Positions 1 through 8,597 of a stretch of DNA of 19,265 nucleotides are shown in pieces. The position numbers and the translations under genes were made by a program. Below the pieces are notes generated by a model, which saw only the letters and a list, made by a program, of their open reading frames with translations, was not told where the DNA came from and made no database searches. Position 1 is the stretch's first letter; each line of letters starts with the position of its first letter. Origin of the DNA: an uncultured Oscillospiraceae bacterium (GTDB taxonomy: Bacteria; Bacillota; Clostridia; Oscillospirales; Acutalibacteraceae); the NCBI GenBank assembly GCA_900545625.1, contig UQZS01000031.1, positions 1 to 19,265 of the forward strand, read 5' to 3'.

Positions 1-138
1 GATATCTGGTCACGCATGCAGCTGGAAACGCTGTTTCGGGAAAGCGAGGCGACCGTGCTGTTTGTCGAGCACGATGCGGCATTTTGTTCCGCGGTCGCCA
101 CCGAAACGATTCGGCTGACACCGCCCGCAAAAACCTGA
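1..138 (+). CDS. ABC-F type ATP-binding protein, C-terminal fragment
   Basis: The window opens inside a reading frame with no stop that runs for 45 codons to the TGA at 136-138. The fragment contains LFVEHDAAFC, which matches the end of the second nucleotide-binding domain of ABC-F proteins: the hydrophobic strand after Walker B followed by the H-loop His-Asp. Family knowledge: ABC-F proteins are soluble twin ATPases that act on the ribosome, either as translation factors or as antibiotic-resistance proteins of the Lsa/Vga/Msr type. The phrase TVLFVEHDAAFCSAVAT resembles resistance-type members more than EttA-type ones, but 45 residues cannot settle that. The start, first ATPase domain and interdomain linker lie outside the window. 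A promoter begins 20 bases after its stop, so it ends its own transcription unit. Confidence 0.75.
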   Translation, partial: DIWSRMQLETLFRESEATVLFVEHDAAFCSAVATETIRLTPPAKT

Positions 139-157
139 AAAACCTGTGCGAAAACGG

Positions 158-186
158 TTGCCCGAATGTAAGAAATATGGTACAAT
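158..186 (+). promoter_or_regulatory. Sigma-A type promoter for the 232-3912 operon
   Basis: A -35 box TTGCCC (158-163) and a -10 box TACAAT (181-186) are separated by exactly 17 bases. Transcription would start near 193, leaving a leader of about 40 bases before the ATG at 232. It lies in the only gap upstream of the coiled-coil gene, and no other promoter is obvious before pcrA, so it probably serves three genes. Confidence 0.65.
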
Positions 187-231
187 ATCTTGAAAAATAA
201 TGGCATGAAATACATATAAGGGGATAGGCAT

Positions 232-972
232 ATGGACTCCGAAAGAATCTTCAAAACCTGTATTTTCGGCGGATTTAAACGCGAGGATGTTTTGCAGTAT
301 GTCGGGGAATTGCAAGCGGAGATCGCCTCGCTTTCCGAGGACCTGCAAAAAAAATCCGGCGAGCTTTCGGCGCTTTCTGCGAAAGTGAGCGAGCTCGAAA
401 CATTGTGCGAAGCAGGCGAGCAGGCTAAACAGCAGCTTGCCGTGACAACGGGCGCGCTGGAAACGGCGCAGCAGCAAAACACAGCGCTGCAAGCGGAAAA
501 CGAAAGCTTGCGCACGCAGCTTTCGGGGCTGGATGACGAAAAGCGGAAAATGGAAGAAAAGGCGCAGGAGCTTCGTGCAACACAGGCGCAGCTCGGCGCA
601 GCGTTTTTGGATGCGCGCAAATATTCCGACGAGATCGTAAATGCCGCGAACCAAAAGGCGAATGAGACGCAGGCGGACGCCGCACAAAGCATCCACGAGC
701 AGGCAAGCGAGATTGCGCGCCTTTCGGCGGATGTGGATACCATTTCCGCCACGCTTTCCAAATCGGTCGAGGATCTGCATGCGCAGATCTCTACGCTGTC
801 TGCGAAGCTTTCCAAGGCGGCGCAGGCGCTTTCTGTCCGTCGCGATGCGGAAAAATTCCTGCCTGACGTGTCCATGCACATTTCCCCGGAAATCAGTGAA
901 GCGCTTTCCGAAACAGAACAAGAAAAAGGCGAACGGAATATCTATCGCTTCGGTGCTTCGAAAGAGGGATAA
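232..972 (+). CDS. DivIVA-like coiled-coil protein
   Basis: The protein has 246 residues. The N-terminus (FKTCIFGGFKREDVLQYVGEL, residues about 7-27) resembles the short DivIVA-type head seen in clostridial proteins of the form FGGFKKEDVLNYI. From about residue 25 to 125 it is almost pure heptad coiled coil rich in Glu, Gln, Ala and Leu. A second helical stretch around 145-200 precedes a short charged tail. There is no signal peptide or membrane span, so it is cytoplasmic or peripheral to the membrane. Family knowledge: DivIVA-like proteins oligomerise and mark poles or division sites; a role in division or envelope organisation is inferred, not shown. The start is ATG at 232 behind an AAGGGG motif (218-223). 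It is first in an operon with fumarase beta and pcrA, and its stop lies 3 bases before the next start. Confidence 0.7.
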   Translation: MDSERIFKTCIFGGFKREDVLQYVGELQAEIASLSEDLQKKSGELSALSAKVSELETLCEAGEQAKQQLAVTTGALETAQQQNTALQAENESLRTQLSGLDDEKRKMEEKAQELRATQAQLGAAFLDARKYSDEIVNAANQKANETQADAAQSIHEQASEIARLSADVDTISATLSKSVEDLHAQISTLSAKLSKAAQALSVRRDAEKFLPDVSMHISPEISEALSETEQEKGERNIYRFGASKEG

Positions 973-975
973 ACG

Positions 976-1503
976 TTGCGCGAATATCATATCACTACCG
1001 ACGAGATTAAAGCATACGCGCCGCAGCTTGCCGCCGGCGATACCGTGTATTTAAGCGGCACGGTCTATACCTCGCGCGACGCGGCGCATAAACGTATCGC
1101 GGCGCTGCTCGAAACAGGCTCACCTACGCCATACCCCATCGCGGGCTCTGTGATCTACTATGCAGGGCCTACGCCTACGCCGCCGGGTCTTGCCATTGGC
1201 TCGTGCGGGCCGACGACCTCCGGCAGGATGGATGTCTACACCCCTGCGCTTTTGGATCTCGGGCTTGCCGCTATGGTCGGCAAAGGGCCGAGAAGTAAGG
1301 CGGTCTGCGATGCGATTGTGCGCAACGGCGCGGTATATTTCTGTGCAGTAGGCGGCGCGGGGGCGCTTGCGAGCAAATGCATCACAAGCTGCGAGGTCAT
1401 TGCGTTTGAAGACCTGGGCTGCGAGTCCGTCAAAAAACTGACCTTTTCCGACTTTCCGCTGACCGTGGCGATCGACGCGAACGGCGGCAACTTGTTTATC
1501 TAA
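976..1503 (+). CDS. Fumarate hydratase class I (Fe-S type), beta subunit
   Basis: The protein has 175 residues and matches the C-terminal/beta domain of class I fumarases and L-tartrate dehydratases. It has the family signature around YYAGPTPTPPG, then GSCGPTTSGRMD, GKGPRS, and a conserved end with EDLGCESV and a FPLTVAIDANG segment. In two-subunit enzymes the alpha chain carries the 4Fe-4S cluster cysteines and beta completes the active site; together they interconvert fumarate and malate. The start is TTG at 976, with the Shine-Dalgarno AAAGAGGG (961-968) inside the end of the preceding gene. No alpha subunit lies beside it: the neighbours are a coiled-coil gene and pcrA, although alpha and beta are usually adjacent in Clostridia. 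A tartrate dehydratase subunit is the main alternative. Malic enzyme, which consumes malate, lies nearby on the other strand. Confidence 0.85.
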   Translation: MREYHITTDEIKAYAPQLAAGDTVYLSGTVYTSRDAAHKRIAALLETGSPTPYPIAGSVIYYAGPTPTPPGLAIGSCGPTTSGRMDVYTPALLDLGLAAMVGKGPRSKAVCDAIVRNGAVYFCAVGGAGALASKCITSCEVIAFEDLGCESVKKLTFSDFPLTVAIDANGGNLFI

Positions 1504-1521
1504 ACGCCTTTGGAGAATTTT

Positions 1522-3912
1522 ATGGATTATAACGCATTTTTACAGCTGCGCCGCGAGATCATCGAAAACGAATTCCGGCGCATGAACGATATGCAGAAAA
1601 AAGCGGTCTTTCAGGTGAATGGGCCGCTTTTAATTCTGGCAGGCGCGGGCAGCGGCAAAACGACGGTGCTCGTCAATCGCATCGCAAACCTGATCCGGTT
1701 CGGCGATGCTTACAATTCCGATTTTGCACAGCGAACCCCTGACGAGCACGATATGGAGCTGATGCGCCGTTACCTTGCGGGCGATCACACCGTCTACCCG
1801 CAAATCGCGGACGTGCTTTCCGTGAACGCGCCGAAGCCGTGGCAGATTTTGGCGATCACATTTACCAACAAGGCAGCAAACGAGCTGAAAGAGCGCCTGG
1901 CAGTGATGCTCGGCGAAGATTCCGTGGACCTTTGGGCGAGCACCTTCCATTCCGCCTGTGTGCGCATTTTGCGCCGCAATGCGGACAAGCTCGGCTTTAC
2001 CAACCGCTTCACGATCTACGATACCGATGACAGCCGCCGCGTGATGAAAGAATGTCAGCGGTTATTGGATATTGAAGACCGGTTCCTGCCGCACAAAATG
2101 ATCCTTTCCGAAATCAGCCGTGCGAAAGATGCGCTCGTCACGCCCGAGGAATTTCTGAAATCGGCGGGGGAGGATGTCAGGCTTCGCAAGATCGGCGAAT
2201 GCTACGCAAAATACCAGCAGCTTCTTAAAAACGCCGACGCGATGGATTTTGATGACCTGATCTTCCAAACGGTTCGCCTTTTGGAGGAAAACGAGGATGT
2301 TGCCGAGCACTACAGAAGACAGTTCCGCTATGTGATGGTGGATGAGTATCAGGATACCAACCATGCACAGTACCGCCTGACGGGGCTTCTGGCGGACGGC
2401 TACCGCAACATCTGCGTGGTCGGCGACGACGACCAGAGCATTTACCGCTTCCGCGGCGCGACGATCGAGAATATCTTGAGCTTTGAAACACGTTACCCGG
2501 ACGCGGCTGTCATCCGCTTGGAACAGAATTACCGTTCTACGCAGAATATTCTGGACGCCGCCAACGCCGTGATCGCAAACAACAGCCAGCGCAAGGGTAA
2601 GAACCTCTGGACGGCGAACGGCGCGGGCGAAAAGATCACGCTCGAAACGACGGAGGACGAAACGGCCGAAGCGGCGTTTATCGCCGAGAAGATCACGGAT
2701 TCCGTCGCGGGCGGGCGGCGTTTCGCCGACCACGCGGTGCTTTATCGTATGAACGCGATGTCGGGTCCCATCGAGCGCGCGCTCGTCAAAAACGCCATTC
2801 CCTACCGCATCATCGGCGGGCATAAATTCTATGACCGCATGGAGATCCGTGACGCGCTGGCGTATCTGTCCGTTGTCAACAATCCGTCGGACCGTGTGCG
2901 TTTGCAGCGCATCATCAATGTCCCCAAGCGCGGCATCGGCGACACCACCGTGCAGCGCGCTAACGAGATCGCCGACCTGCTCGGCGTGCCGCTGTTCGAG
3001 GTCTTTAAGACTGCCGATGAATACGACGTCCTAAAGCGCGCGGCGGGCAAGCTCAAGGATTTTGCCGCAATGATGGAACGCCTGTCTGCGCTTGCACAGG
3101 AAGCACAGCCTGCGGAAGTCTTGAGCCGCGTGCTGGAGGAGACAGCATATGTCGAAAGTTTGCGCACAGAGCCCGAAAAATTCGATGACCGCGTGCAGAA
3201 CTTAAATGAGCTTTCCGCAACGCTTGTGCGCTTTACCGAGGAAAACCCCGAGGGCACGCTGGGTGACTATCTTGAGGAAGTCGCACTTCTTACGGATATC
3301 GACAACTACAATGCGGATTCCGACACGGTCGTTCTGATGACTCTGCACGCCGCGAAGGGCTTGGAATTCCCCGTTGTGTTTATCCCGGGACTTGAAGAGG
3401 GTGTTTTTCCCGGGCAGCAGAGCATGTATGTGGATTCCGAGGTCGAGGAGGAACGCCGTCTTGCCTACGTCGGCATTACGCGCGCGAAAGAGCGGCTCTA
3501 TTTGACCCGTGCGAAATCCCGTATGATCTATGGTTCCACAAACTACTACCGCCCGTCGCGCTTCGTGGCCGAGATCCCCGAAAAGCTGTTGGAGATCCAC
3601 CGCCGGACCGGCTTCCGCGAGCGCGCAGGGCTTGCGGGCGGCAGCAGCTTTTCGTTTGGAAAAGGGGCTTTGCCGCATACGCAGCACACAACAGCGGTCA
3701 ACCGCGGCTTTTCAAAGCCTGCCGCGACCGCCGGCAATCGTGCACCGCTGCCGGAGCTTAAACCCGGCGACACGGTGGAGCACAAGGTGTTCGGCACCGG
3801 CGTAGTCGCAAGCTGCCGCCCCATGGGCAACGATGTGCTTTTAGAGATCGCGTTCCAAAAGGTCGGCACGAAAAAGCTCATGGCGCGCATGGCGAATTTG
3901 AAAAAGGTATGA
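1522..3912 (+). CDS. pcrA: ATP-dependent DNA helicase, UvrD/PcrA type
   Basis: The protein has 796 residues and is an SF1A 3'-5' helicase acting in repair, replication restart and removal of stalled RNA polymerase. Motifs in order: Walker A GAGSGKT (41-47), Ia TFTNKAA (113-119), motif II VDEYQDTN (273-280), motif III VVGDDDQSIYRFRG (299-312), LEQNYRS (333-339), motif V MTLHAAKGLEF, and motif VI RRLAYVGITRAKERL. The last 50 residues (KPGDTVEHKVFGTGVV onwards) are the PcrA C-terminal Tudor-like domain that contacts RNA polymerase. Between motifs I and Ia there is an insertion of about 45-50 residues (about 60-107), which helps make it longer than usual PcrA (about 720-740). ATG 1522 is chosen because GGAG (1512-1515) sits six bases upstream; an in-frame TTG at 1510 has no ribosome binding site. 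It is last in the operon. Confidence 0.95.
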   Translation: MDYNAFLQLRREIIENEFRRMNDMQKKAVFQVNGPLLILAGAGSGKTTVLVNRIANLIRFGDAYNSDFAQRTPDEHDMELMRRYLAGDHTVYPQIADVLSVNAPKPWQILAITFTNKAANELKERLAVMLGEDSVDLWASTFHSACVRILRRNADKLGFTNRFTIYDTDDSRRVMKECQRLLDIEDRFLPHKMILSEISRAKDALVTPEEFLKSAGEDVRLRKIGECYAKYQQLLKNADAMDFDDLIFQTVRLLEENEDVAEHYRRQFRYVMVDEYQDTNHAQYRLTGLLADGYRNICVVGDDDQSIYRFRGATIENILSFETRYPDAAVIRLEQNYRSTQNILDAANAVIANNSQRKGKNLWTANGAGEKITLETTEDETAEAAFIAEKITDSVAGGRRFADHAVLYRMNAMSGPIERALVKNAIPYRIIGGHKFYDRMEIRDALAYLSVVNNPSDRVRLQRIINVPKRGIGDTTVQRANEIADLLGVPLFEVFKTADEYDVLKRAAGKLKDFAAMMERLSALAQEAQPAEVLSRVLEETAYVESLRTEPEKFDDRVQNLNELSATLVRFTEENPEGTLGDYLEEVALLTDIDNYNADSDTVVLMTLHAAKGLEFPVVFIPGLEEGVFPGQQSMYVDSEVEEERRLAYVGITRAKERLYLTRAKSRMIYGSTNYYRPSRFVAEIPEKLLEIHRRTGFRERAGLAGGSSFSFGKGALPHTQHTTAVNRGFSKPAATAGNRAPLPELKPGDTVEHKVFGTGVVASCRPMGNDVLLEIAFQKVGTKKLMARMANLKKV

Positions 3913-3915
3913 TTG

Positions 3916-3954
3916 AAAGAGGACTCCGTTCGCATTGCAAACGGAGTCCTCTTT
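3916..3954. terminator. Bidirectional intrinsic terminator between pcrA and malic enzyme
   Basis: A perfect 15-bp stem (3916-3930 with 3940-3954; AAAGAGGACTCCGTT and its complement) closes a 9-base loop. The stem begins 4 bases after the pcrA stop and ends 18 bases before the end of the converging malic enzyme gene. The outer A/T triplets extend into U-rich RNA on either strand, so it can serve both genes. Confidence 0.85.
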
Positions 3955-3972
3955 ATGTCCATTTTTATGCGC

Positions 3973-5145
3973 TTAGATCCTCGCCGCGCCGCTTTCCCGC
4001 GCGGCTTTTGCCACGGCTTCGGCGACGGTCTTTCCGACGCGCTCGTCAAACGCTTTCGGCAAAATATAATCGGCGCTCAGCTCCTCGTCGGAAACCAGCG
4101 ACGCGATCGCCTGCGCGGCGGCGACCTTCATCTCCTCGTTGATGTCCCGCGCGCGGCAGTCGAGTGTCCCGCGGAAAATACCGGGGAACGCCAACACATT
4201 ATTGATCTGGTTCGGGAAGTCGCTTCTGCCCGTGCCGACCACTGCCGCGCCCGCCGCTTTCGCAAGGTCGGGCATGATCTCGGGCACGGGGTTCGCCATC
4301 GGCAGCACAATTGCACCCTTATTCATCGAGCGTACCATGTCTTCTGTCACAATACCCGGTGCGGAAACGCCGATAAAAATGTCTGCGCCGACCATCGCGT
4401 CTTGGAGCGTTCCGGTTTTCTTTTGGCGGTTCGTTATGCGCGCCATTTCCGCCTGTGCGGGATTCAAACGTTCGTCGCCCTCGCAGACGATGCCTTTGGA
4501 ATTGCAAAGCAGGACTTCGCCGACACCCTGTTTCATCAAAAGCTTCGCAATGGCGATGCCCGCGGCCCCTGCGCCGCTGAACACGGCGGTGCAGTCCGAA
4601 AGCCTCTTGCCGACCACGCGCAGTGCGTTGAGCACCGCCGCGAGTACGACCACCGCCGTACCGTGCTGGTCGTCGTGGAAGATCGGGATGTCGGTCTTTT
4701 CCTTGAGCTTCCGCTCAATTTCAAAGCAGCGCGGCGCGGCGATATCCTCCAGATTCACCCCGCCGAACGACCCCGCGAGCAGGGCAATGCAGTTGACGAT
4801 CTCGTCCACATCCTTCGAGCGCACGCAAAGCGGGATCGCGTCCACGCCGCCGAATTCCTTGAATAATACGCATTTGCCCTCCATCACAGGCATGCCTGCT
4901 TCGGGACCGATGTCACCAAGGCCCAAAACGGCGGTGCCGTCCGTCACGACCGCCACCGTGTTCCAGCGGCGCGTCAGCTCGTAGGATTTGGAAACGTCCT
5001 TTTGAATTTCCAAACACGGCTGCGCAACACCCGGCGTGTAAGCGAGCGAAAGCGCATCTTTATTGTCCACCTTGGCGCGGGCAGTCACTTCGATCTTGCC
5101 CTTCCATTGGTAGTGCAGCTTTAATGATTCGGTTTTGTAGTCCAT
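3973..5145 (-). CDS. NAD(P)-dependent malic enzyme (oxaloacetate-decarboxylating)
   Basis: The protein has 390 residues, the length of the short bacterial malic enzymes. It oxidatively decarboxylates malate to pyruvate and CO2 in the cytoplasm. The N-terminal malic domain carries LAYTPGVAQPC with the catalytic-region Tyr36, then TDGTAVLGLGDIGPEAGMPV, Lys91, and the metal-binding segment IFHDDQHGTA. A Rossmann NAD-binding domain follows with FSGAGAAGIA and the late PMANPVPEI and GRSDFPNQINN motifs. The start is ATG at 5145 with AAAGGAAAG just upstream on the minus strand. It follows glpK by 24 bases and so is probably the last gene of a GH20-glpK-malic enzyme operon. NAD versus NADP preference cannot be read with confidence. 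Confidence 0.93.
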   Translation of the reverse strand: MDYKTESLKLHYQWKGKIEVTARAKVDNKDALSLAYTPGVAQPCLEIQKDVSKSYELTRRWNTVAVVTDGTAVLGLGDIGPEAGMPVMEGKCVLFKEFGGVDAIPLCVRSKDVDEIVNCIALLAGSFGGVNLEDIAAPRCFEIERKLKEKTDIPIFHDDQHGTAVVVLAAVLNALRVVGKRLSDCTAVFSGAGAAGIAIAKLLMKQGVGEVLLCNSKGIVCEGDERLNPAQAEMARITNRQKKTGTLQDAMVGADIFIGVSAPGIVTEDMVRSMNKGAIVLPMANPVPEIMPDLAKAAGAAVVGTGRSDFPNQINNVLAFPGIFRGTLDCRARDINEEMKVAAAQAIASLVSDEELSADYILPKAFDERVGKTVAEAVAKAARESGAARI

Positions 5146-5169
5146 GCTGTTTCTTTCCTTTGCTTGAAT

Positions 5170-6684
5170 TTAGTGCTCGATCCAGTCGCGCGAGCGTTCC
5201 ACCGCGCGCAGCCAGCCTTTATACAGGCGGTTGCGCTCTTCCAAGATCATCTTCGGCTCAAAAATGCGGTCCACCTTACGGATCTTTTCAATTTCCGCCT
5301 TGCTTTCCCAAAAGCCGACCGCAAGCCCCGCCAAGTATGCAGCGCCAAGCGCCGTCGTCTCGACCACGACAGGGCGGTTGACCTTGGTGCGGATGAGGTT
5401 TGCTTGGATCTGCATCATGATGTTGCTGACGGAAGCGCCGCCGTCTACGCGAAGCTCCGAAAGCGCAATGCCCGAATCCGCTTTCATCGCTTCCAGCAGA
5501 TCCGTCATCTGGTAGGCGATCGCCTCGAGCACCGCGCGCGCGATATGCTCGCATTTGACGCCGCGCGTGAGCCCCACGATCGTCCCGCGCGCATACATAT
5601 CCCAGTACGGCGCGCCGAGCCCTGTAAAGGCGGGAACGAAGTAGATGCCGTTGGCGTCCTCCACGCTTTCGGCAAGCTCGTCGCAGCGGTGTGCCGTGTC
5701 AATAAGGCGCAGGTCGTCGCGCAGCCACTTGATGACCGAGCCCGCGTTGAATGCCGAACCCTCGATCGCATATTCTACCGCATCGCCGATGCCCCATGCT
5801 ACGCCTGTAACAAGGTTGTTTTTGGAGTCCACGCGTTCTTTCCCTGTGTTCATCAGTAAGAAGCAGCCCGTACCGTACGTGTTCTTCGCCTGACCCGCTT
5901 CAAAGCAGCCCTGCCCGAACAGTGCGGCGGGCTGGTCGCCGATCGCCCCGGCGATGGGTACGCCGACAATGTCCTCAAAGCCTAAAAGTCCGGGCGCGAC
6001 CTCGCCGTAAACGGCGCTGGAGGGGACGGGGGTGGGCAGGATGCTCATCGGGATGTCCAGCGCTTCACACAGGTGTTCGTCCCAGCAAAGCTTATCCACG
6101 TCGAACAGCATCGTGCGCGAGGCATTGGAATAGTCCGTAATATGTACCTTGCCGCCCGTCAGGTTCCAAATGAGCCACGTTTCCACCGTGCCGAACAAAA
6201 GCTGCCCCGCATCGGCAAGGATGCGCGCGCCGGGCACATTGTCGAGAATCCATTTGATCTTGGTCGCGGAAAAGTACGCGTCCACCACAAGCCCCGTGTG
6301 TGCCTTGATGTAAGCGGTCAGTTCCTTATCCTTTTTGATCTCCTCGCACATATCGGCAGTACGGCGGCACTGCCAGACGATGGCATTGTAAACAGGCTTG
6401 CCCGTGCCTTTGTCCCACAAAATCGTAGTTTCCCGCTGGTTGGTGATGCCGATGGAGGCAATATCCGAGGTGAAGATGCGGTTTGCGGTGATGACCTCGG
6501 TGACTGCCTGAAACTGCGAATAAAGGATCTCCATCGCGTTGTGTTCCACCCAGCCGGGCTGCGGATAGATCTGGTTGAACTCGTGCTGCGCTTTCGCTAC
6601 GATGTTGCCGCGATGATCGAAAAGGATCGCGCGGGAGCTGGTCGTACCCTGATCGAGCGCGAGCACATATTTTGCCTTGGACAA
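5170..6684 (-). CDS. glpK: Glycerol kinase
   Basis: The protein has 504 residues from the chosen start and belongs to the FGGY kinase family. It phosphorylates glycerol to sn-glycerol 3-phosphate with ATP. The first phosphate-binding motif [10 protein letters not shown] is at about residues 9-18. Other glycerol kinase landmarks are GITNQRETT with [44 protein letters not shown], and [10 protein letters not shown] near the C-terminus. The start is TTG at 6684-6682 (minus strand): GAGGTG sits six bases upstream and it places the ATPase motif at the usual distance. The frame stays open 27 codons further up to an ATG, but that stretch overlaps the end of the upstream gene and looks non-homologous. 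There is no glpF, glpD or PTS gene in view. It sits between a hexosaminidase and malic enzyme with short gaps, consistent with one transcript. Confidence 0.95.
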   Translation of the reverse strand: MSKAKYVLALDQGTTSSRAILFDHRGNIVAKAQHEFNQIYPQPGWVEHNAMEILYSQFQAVTEVITANRIFTSDIASIGITNQRETTILWDKGTGKPVYNAIVWQCRRTADMCEEIKKDKELTAYIKAHTGLVVDAYFSATKIKWILDNVPGARILADAGQLLFGTVETWLIWNLTGGKVHITDYSNASRTMLFDVDKLCWDEHLCEALDIPMSILPTPVPSSAVYGEVAPGLLGFEDIVGVPIAGAIGDQPAALFGQGCFEAGQAKNTYGTGCFLLMNTGKERVDSKNNLVTGVAWGIGDAVEYAIEGSAFNAGSVIKWLRDDLRLIDTAHRCDELAESVEDANGIYFVPAFTGLGAPYWDMYARGTIVGLTRGVKCEHIARAVLEAIAYQMTDLLEAMKADSGIALSELRVDGGASVSNIMMQIQANLIRTKVNRPVVVETTALGAAYLAGLAVGFWESKAEIEKIRKVDRIFEPKMILEERNRLYKGWLRAVERSRDWIEH

Positions 6685-6721
6685 AACAAACACCTCGTTT
6701 TCCCGTTGAAAATGCAGTAGC

Positions 6722-8287
6722 TTATTTGCCGTCGTTTTTGTGCGCGCGTTCCACACGCGCGTCATCTATGAGGTTGTGCAGACCCTGCCAGTGCAGCACA
6801 CGGCGATTGAACCACAGAGACTGCGCCGCACCGCGCAGCTTGCCCGGCAGCGCTTGTTTAAGCGTTGCGTAATGCACATGGTAGACATTGAGCAAATCAA
6901 AGTATTCCGGCAAGCCCGCTTCAAACCGTTCGTAGCTTCGATCCTCCGGCGCGGACCAGGCGGCTTCCGCGATCGCGCCGAGCCGCGGGAAGGTGCGGTG
7001 ATCCGCTGTTTTTTGATCGGGGACATACTCTGTCCAAAGCGGCGCTTCTACCCCAAGAATGTTTTCCGAAATGCCCGGTTCATATTCGTATGCACGCTTT
7101 AAATCGACCCAACCATAGGGAAAATCCAAATAATAGGGGAAGGCGGAGGAATTGATCATTTTCCGCCCGGCTTCAAGCTCGCGGCGAACGATCCCGTTTT
7201 CCTCATTTGCGCCGCACATCTGCCAAATGATATCGCGATCCAGACGCTCGGTGCTTTCCACACCGTCATAATTCCACATGATCGGCGTAAAACCGTGCTC
7301 CTTCACATAGCGCGCTACGCGGCTCATGAAATACTGCTGTAACTGTTCTTCGTTTTGAAGCCCTTTCGTGCGGATCACGTCTTGGCAATGCGGACAGCGC
7401 TTCCAGCGCATCTTGACCGCCTCGTCACCGCCAAGGTGGATGTATTTGTCGGGGAACAGCTCAAAAAGCTCATTTAACACATCAAATACAAAGCGGTACG
7501 TAGACTCTTTCCCTGCACAAAGAATATCGTGTTTTACGCCCCAATGCGTGGCGACCTTGAGCTTGCGCGAAAAGCACGAAAGCTCGGGGTAGCAGGCGAT
7601 GGCGGCGACGCAGTGCCCGGGGATGTCGAATTCGGGGATGACCTTTATAAAGCGGCGGTGGCAGTAGTCCACGATCTCGTGCACGTCCTCTTTCGTGTAA
7701 AAGCCGCTTTCAGGCTTTAGACCGAAATTCGTATGACTGCGGCGCGAGCCGATCTCCGTAAGCAATGGATATTTGTCGATCTGCACACGCCAGCCCTGAT
7801 CCTCCGTCAAATGCCAGTGGAAGCGGTTGAGCTTGTGCAGTGCCATCAGATCGATGATGCGCTTGATCTCTTTGACGCTCTGGAAATATCTGCCGGAATC
7901 GAGCATGAACCCGCGATATGAAAAGCGGGGTTTATCGTCGATATAGAGGTCGGGTACGACGCCGTTTCCCTGCAATAGCAGCTGCTTTAAGGTCTGAAGC
8001 CCGTAAAACAACCCGTTTTCGGCACGCGCGTAAATATAAATGCACCCGTCGCGCGAGACGAGCCGATACCCCTCATCATTGTCGGGCTCGTCTGTCAGTT
8101 CCAAACGGATGGTGTTTTCGGTGGCTTCGGAATCGCGGTGGATGCGGATGTCAAATTGCTTTTTCACAAAATTGCGAAATTCATCGATAAACGCCGCTTT
8201 GGTAATGGTGGTGTCCTCATCCAGCGTAAAGCGCGTCTTGCCGCCGGTGATGATCATCTCGTTCGGCTGCGGAACAATATTGAACAT
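6722..8287 (-). CDS. Beta-N-acetylhexosaminidase, glycoside hydrolase family 20
   Basis: The protein has 521 residues. An N-terminal GH20b-like alpha/beta domain (about 1-115) is followed by the catalytic TIM barrel (about 120-470). Visible family motifs are [34 protein letters not shown], and HLGGDEA, in which Asp288-Glu289 is the catalytic pair for substrate-assisted hydrolysis of terminal beta-GlcNAc or GalNAc. A CPHC pair at 298-301 follows the active site. There is no signal peptide, so the enzyme is probably cytoplasmic and acts on imported oligosaccharides such as chitobiose, mucin or wall fragments. The start is ATG 8287-8285 with a GGGGGGAT ribosome binding site and a well-formed promoter upstream. 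The stop is 37 bases before the glpK start. The exact substrate is not readable from sequence. Confidence 0.93.
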   Translation of the reverse strand: MFNIVPQPNEMIITGGKTRFTLDEDTTITKAAFIDEFRNFVKKQFDIRIHRDSEATENTIRLELTDEPDNDEGYRLVSRDGCIYIYARAENGLFYGLQTLKQLLLQGNGVVPDLYIDDKPRFSYRGFMLDSGRYFQSVKEIKRIIDLMALHKLNRFHWHLTEDQGWRVQIDKYPLLTEIGSRRSHTNFGLKPESGFYTKEDVHEIVDYCHRRFIKVIPEFDIPGHCVAAIACYPELSCFSRKLKVATHWGVKHDILCAGKESTYRFVFDVLNELFELFPDKYIHLGGDEAVKMRWKRCPHCQDVIRTKGLQNEEQLQQYFMSRVARYVKEHGFTPIMWNYDGVESTERLDRDIIWQMCGANEENGIVRRELEAGRKMINSSAFPYYLDFPYGWVDLKRAYEYEPGISENILGVEAPLWTEYVPDQKTADHRTFPRLGAIAEAAWSAPEDRSYERFEAGLPEYFDLLNVYHVHYATLKQALPGKLRGAAQSLWFNRRVLHWQGLHNLIDDARVERAHKNDGK

Positions 8288-8337
8288 AACATCCCCCCAA
8301 AAGCGGAAATTTTCAACAGTCTATAAGAATTTCTTTT

Positions 8338-8366
8338 ATTATAGCAAACCCTGCATAAAATAACAA
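8338..8366 (-). promoter_or_regulatory. Promoter for the GH20-glpK-malic enzyme operon
   Basis: On the minus strand, -35 TTGTTA (8366-8361) and a consensus -10 TATAAT (8343-8338) are separated by 17 bases. The predicted start is near 8331, about 44 bases before the hexosaminidase ATG. No operator-like palindrome or cre site was evident next to it. Confidence 0.75.
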
Positions 8367-8422
8367 CAGAAAAAACACAATCCCTGTATAAATTCACAAA
8401 GGAAAAACCTTTGCAATACCTC

Positions 8423-8451
8423 TTGCTTTTCGAAGGGTTTCATAGTATAAT
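8423..8451 (+). promoter_or_regulatory. Promoter for SRP RNA and probably dnaX
   Basis: -35 TTGCTT (8423-8428) and a perfect -10 TATAAT (8446-8451) have a 17-base spacer. The predicted start, near 8458, coincides with the first base of the closing helix of the SRP RNA. It is divergent from the promoter at 8338-8366, with about 57 bases between the two -35 elements. Confidence 0.8.
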
Positions 8452-8457
8452 AAATCT

Positions 8458-8597
8458 ACCTTAATTGGGTCGTGTGCCGTGTGGGTCCTGTGCGACAGCG
8501 CTCCGTGAACCATGTCAGGCGGGGAACCGAGCAGCATTAAGCGGTCAGCCTGTGCGCCGCAGATCGCCTGCACGGTGCATGACCGAGTTAAGGTATT
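8458..8597 (+). ncRNA. ffs: Signal recognition particle RNA (small bacterial, 4.5S-like)
   Basis: This is the RNA core of the signal recognition particle, which binds Ffh and targets membrane proteins. The conserved domain IV lies at about 8511-8545: a CATGTCAGGC strand, a GGGGAACC apical tetraloop region, then GAGCAGCATTAAG, the asymmetric-loop signature bound by Ffh. The ends pair in a long helix: 8468-8481 with 8571-8584 form 14 consecutive pairs including three G-U wobbles, and CCTTAA (8459-8464) pairs with TTAAGG (8588-8593) across a 3-by-3 internal loop. A T-rich stretch follows from 8596. With about 140 bases there is little room for an Alu domain, so it is the short form. Its position directly upstream of dnaX is a usual Firmicutes arrangement. 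Ends are estimated from pairing and the promoter. Confidence 0.88.

Noticed and set aside
10..990. Long minus-strand open frame of 326 residues opposite the coiled-coil gene
   Set aside because: It is antisense to a convincing gene with promoter and ribosome binding site. Its Arg/Phe/Leu-rich composition is typical of shadow frames opposite GC-rich coding DNA.
3913..4866. Plus-strand frame of 317 residues opposite malic enzyme
   Set aside because: It is a shadow of the malic enzyme gene. Its start falls inside the terminator hairpin, and the His/Arg-rich translation has no family features.
6685..6765. 27-residue N-terminal extension of glycerol kinase
   Set aside because: It overlaps the 3' end of the hexosaminidase gene, and TTG 6684 has a GAGGTG site at the right distance and gives the canonical N-terminus.
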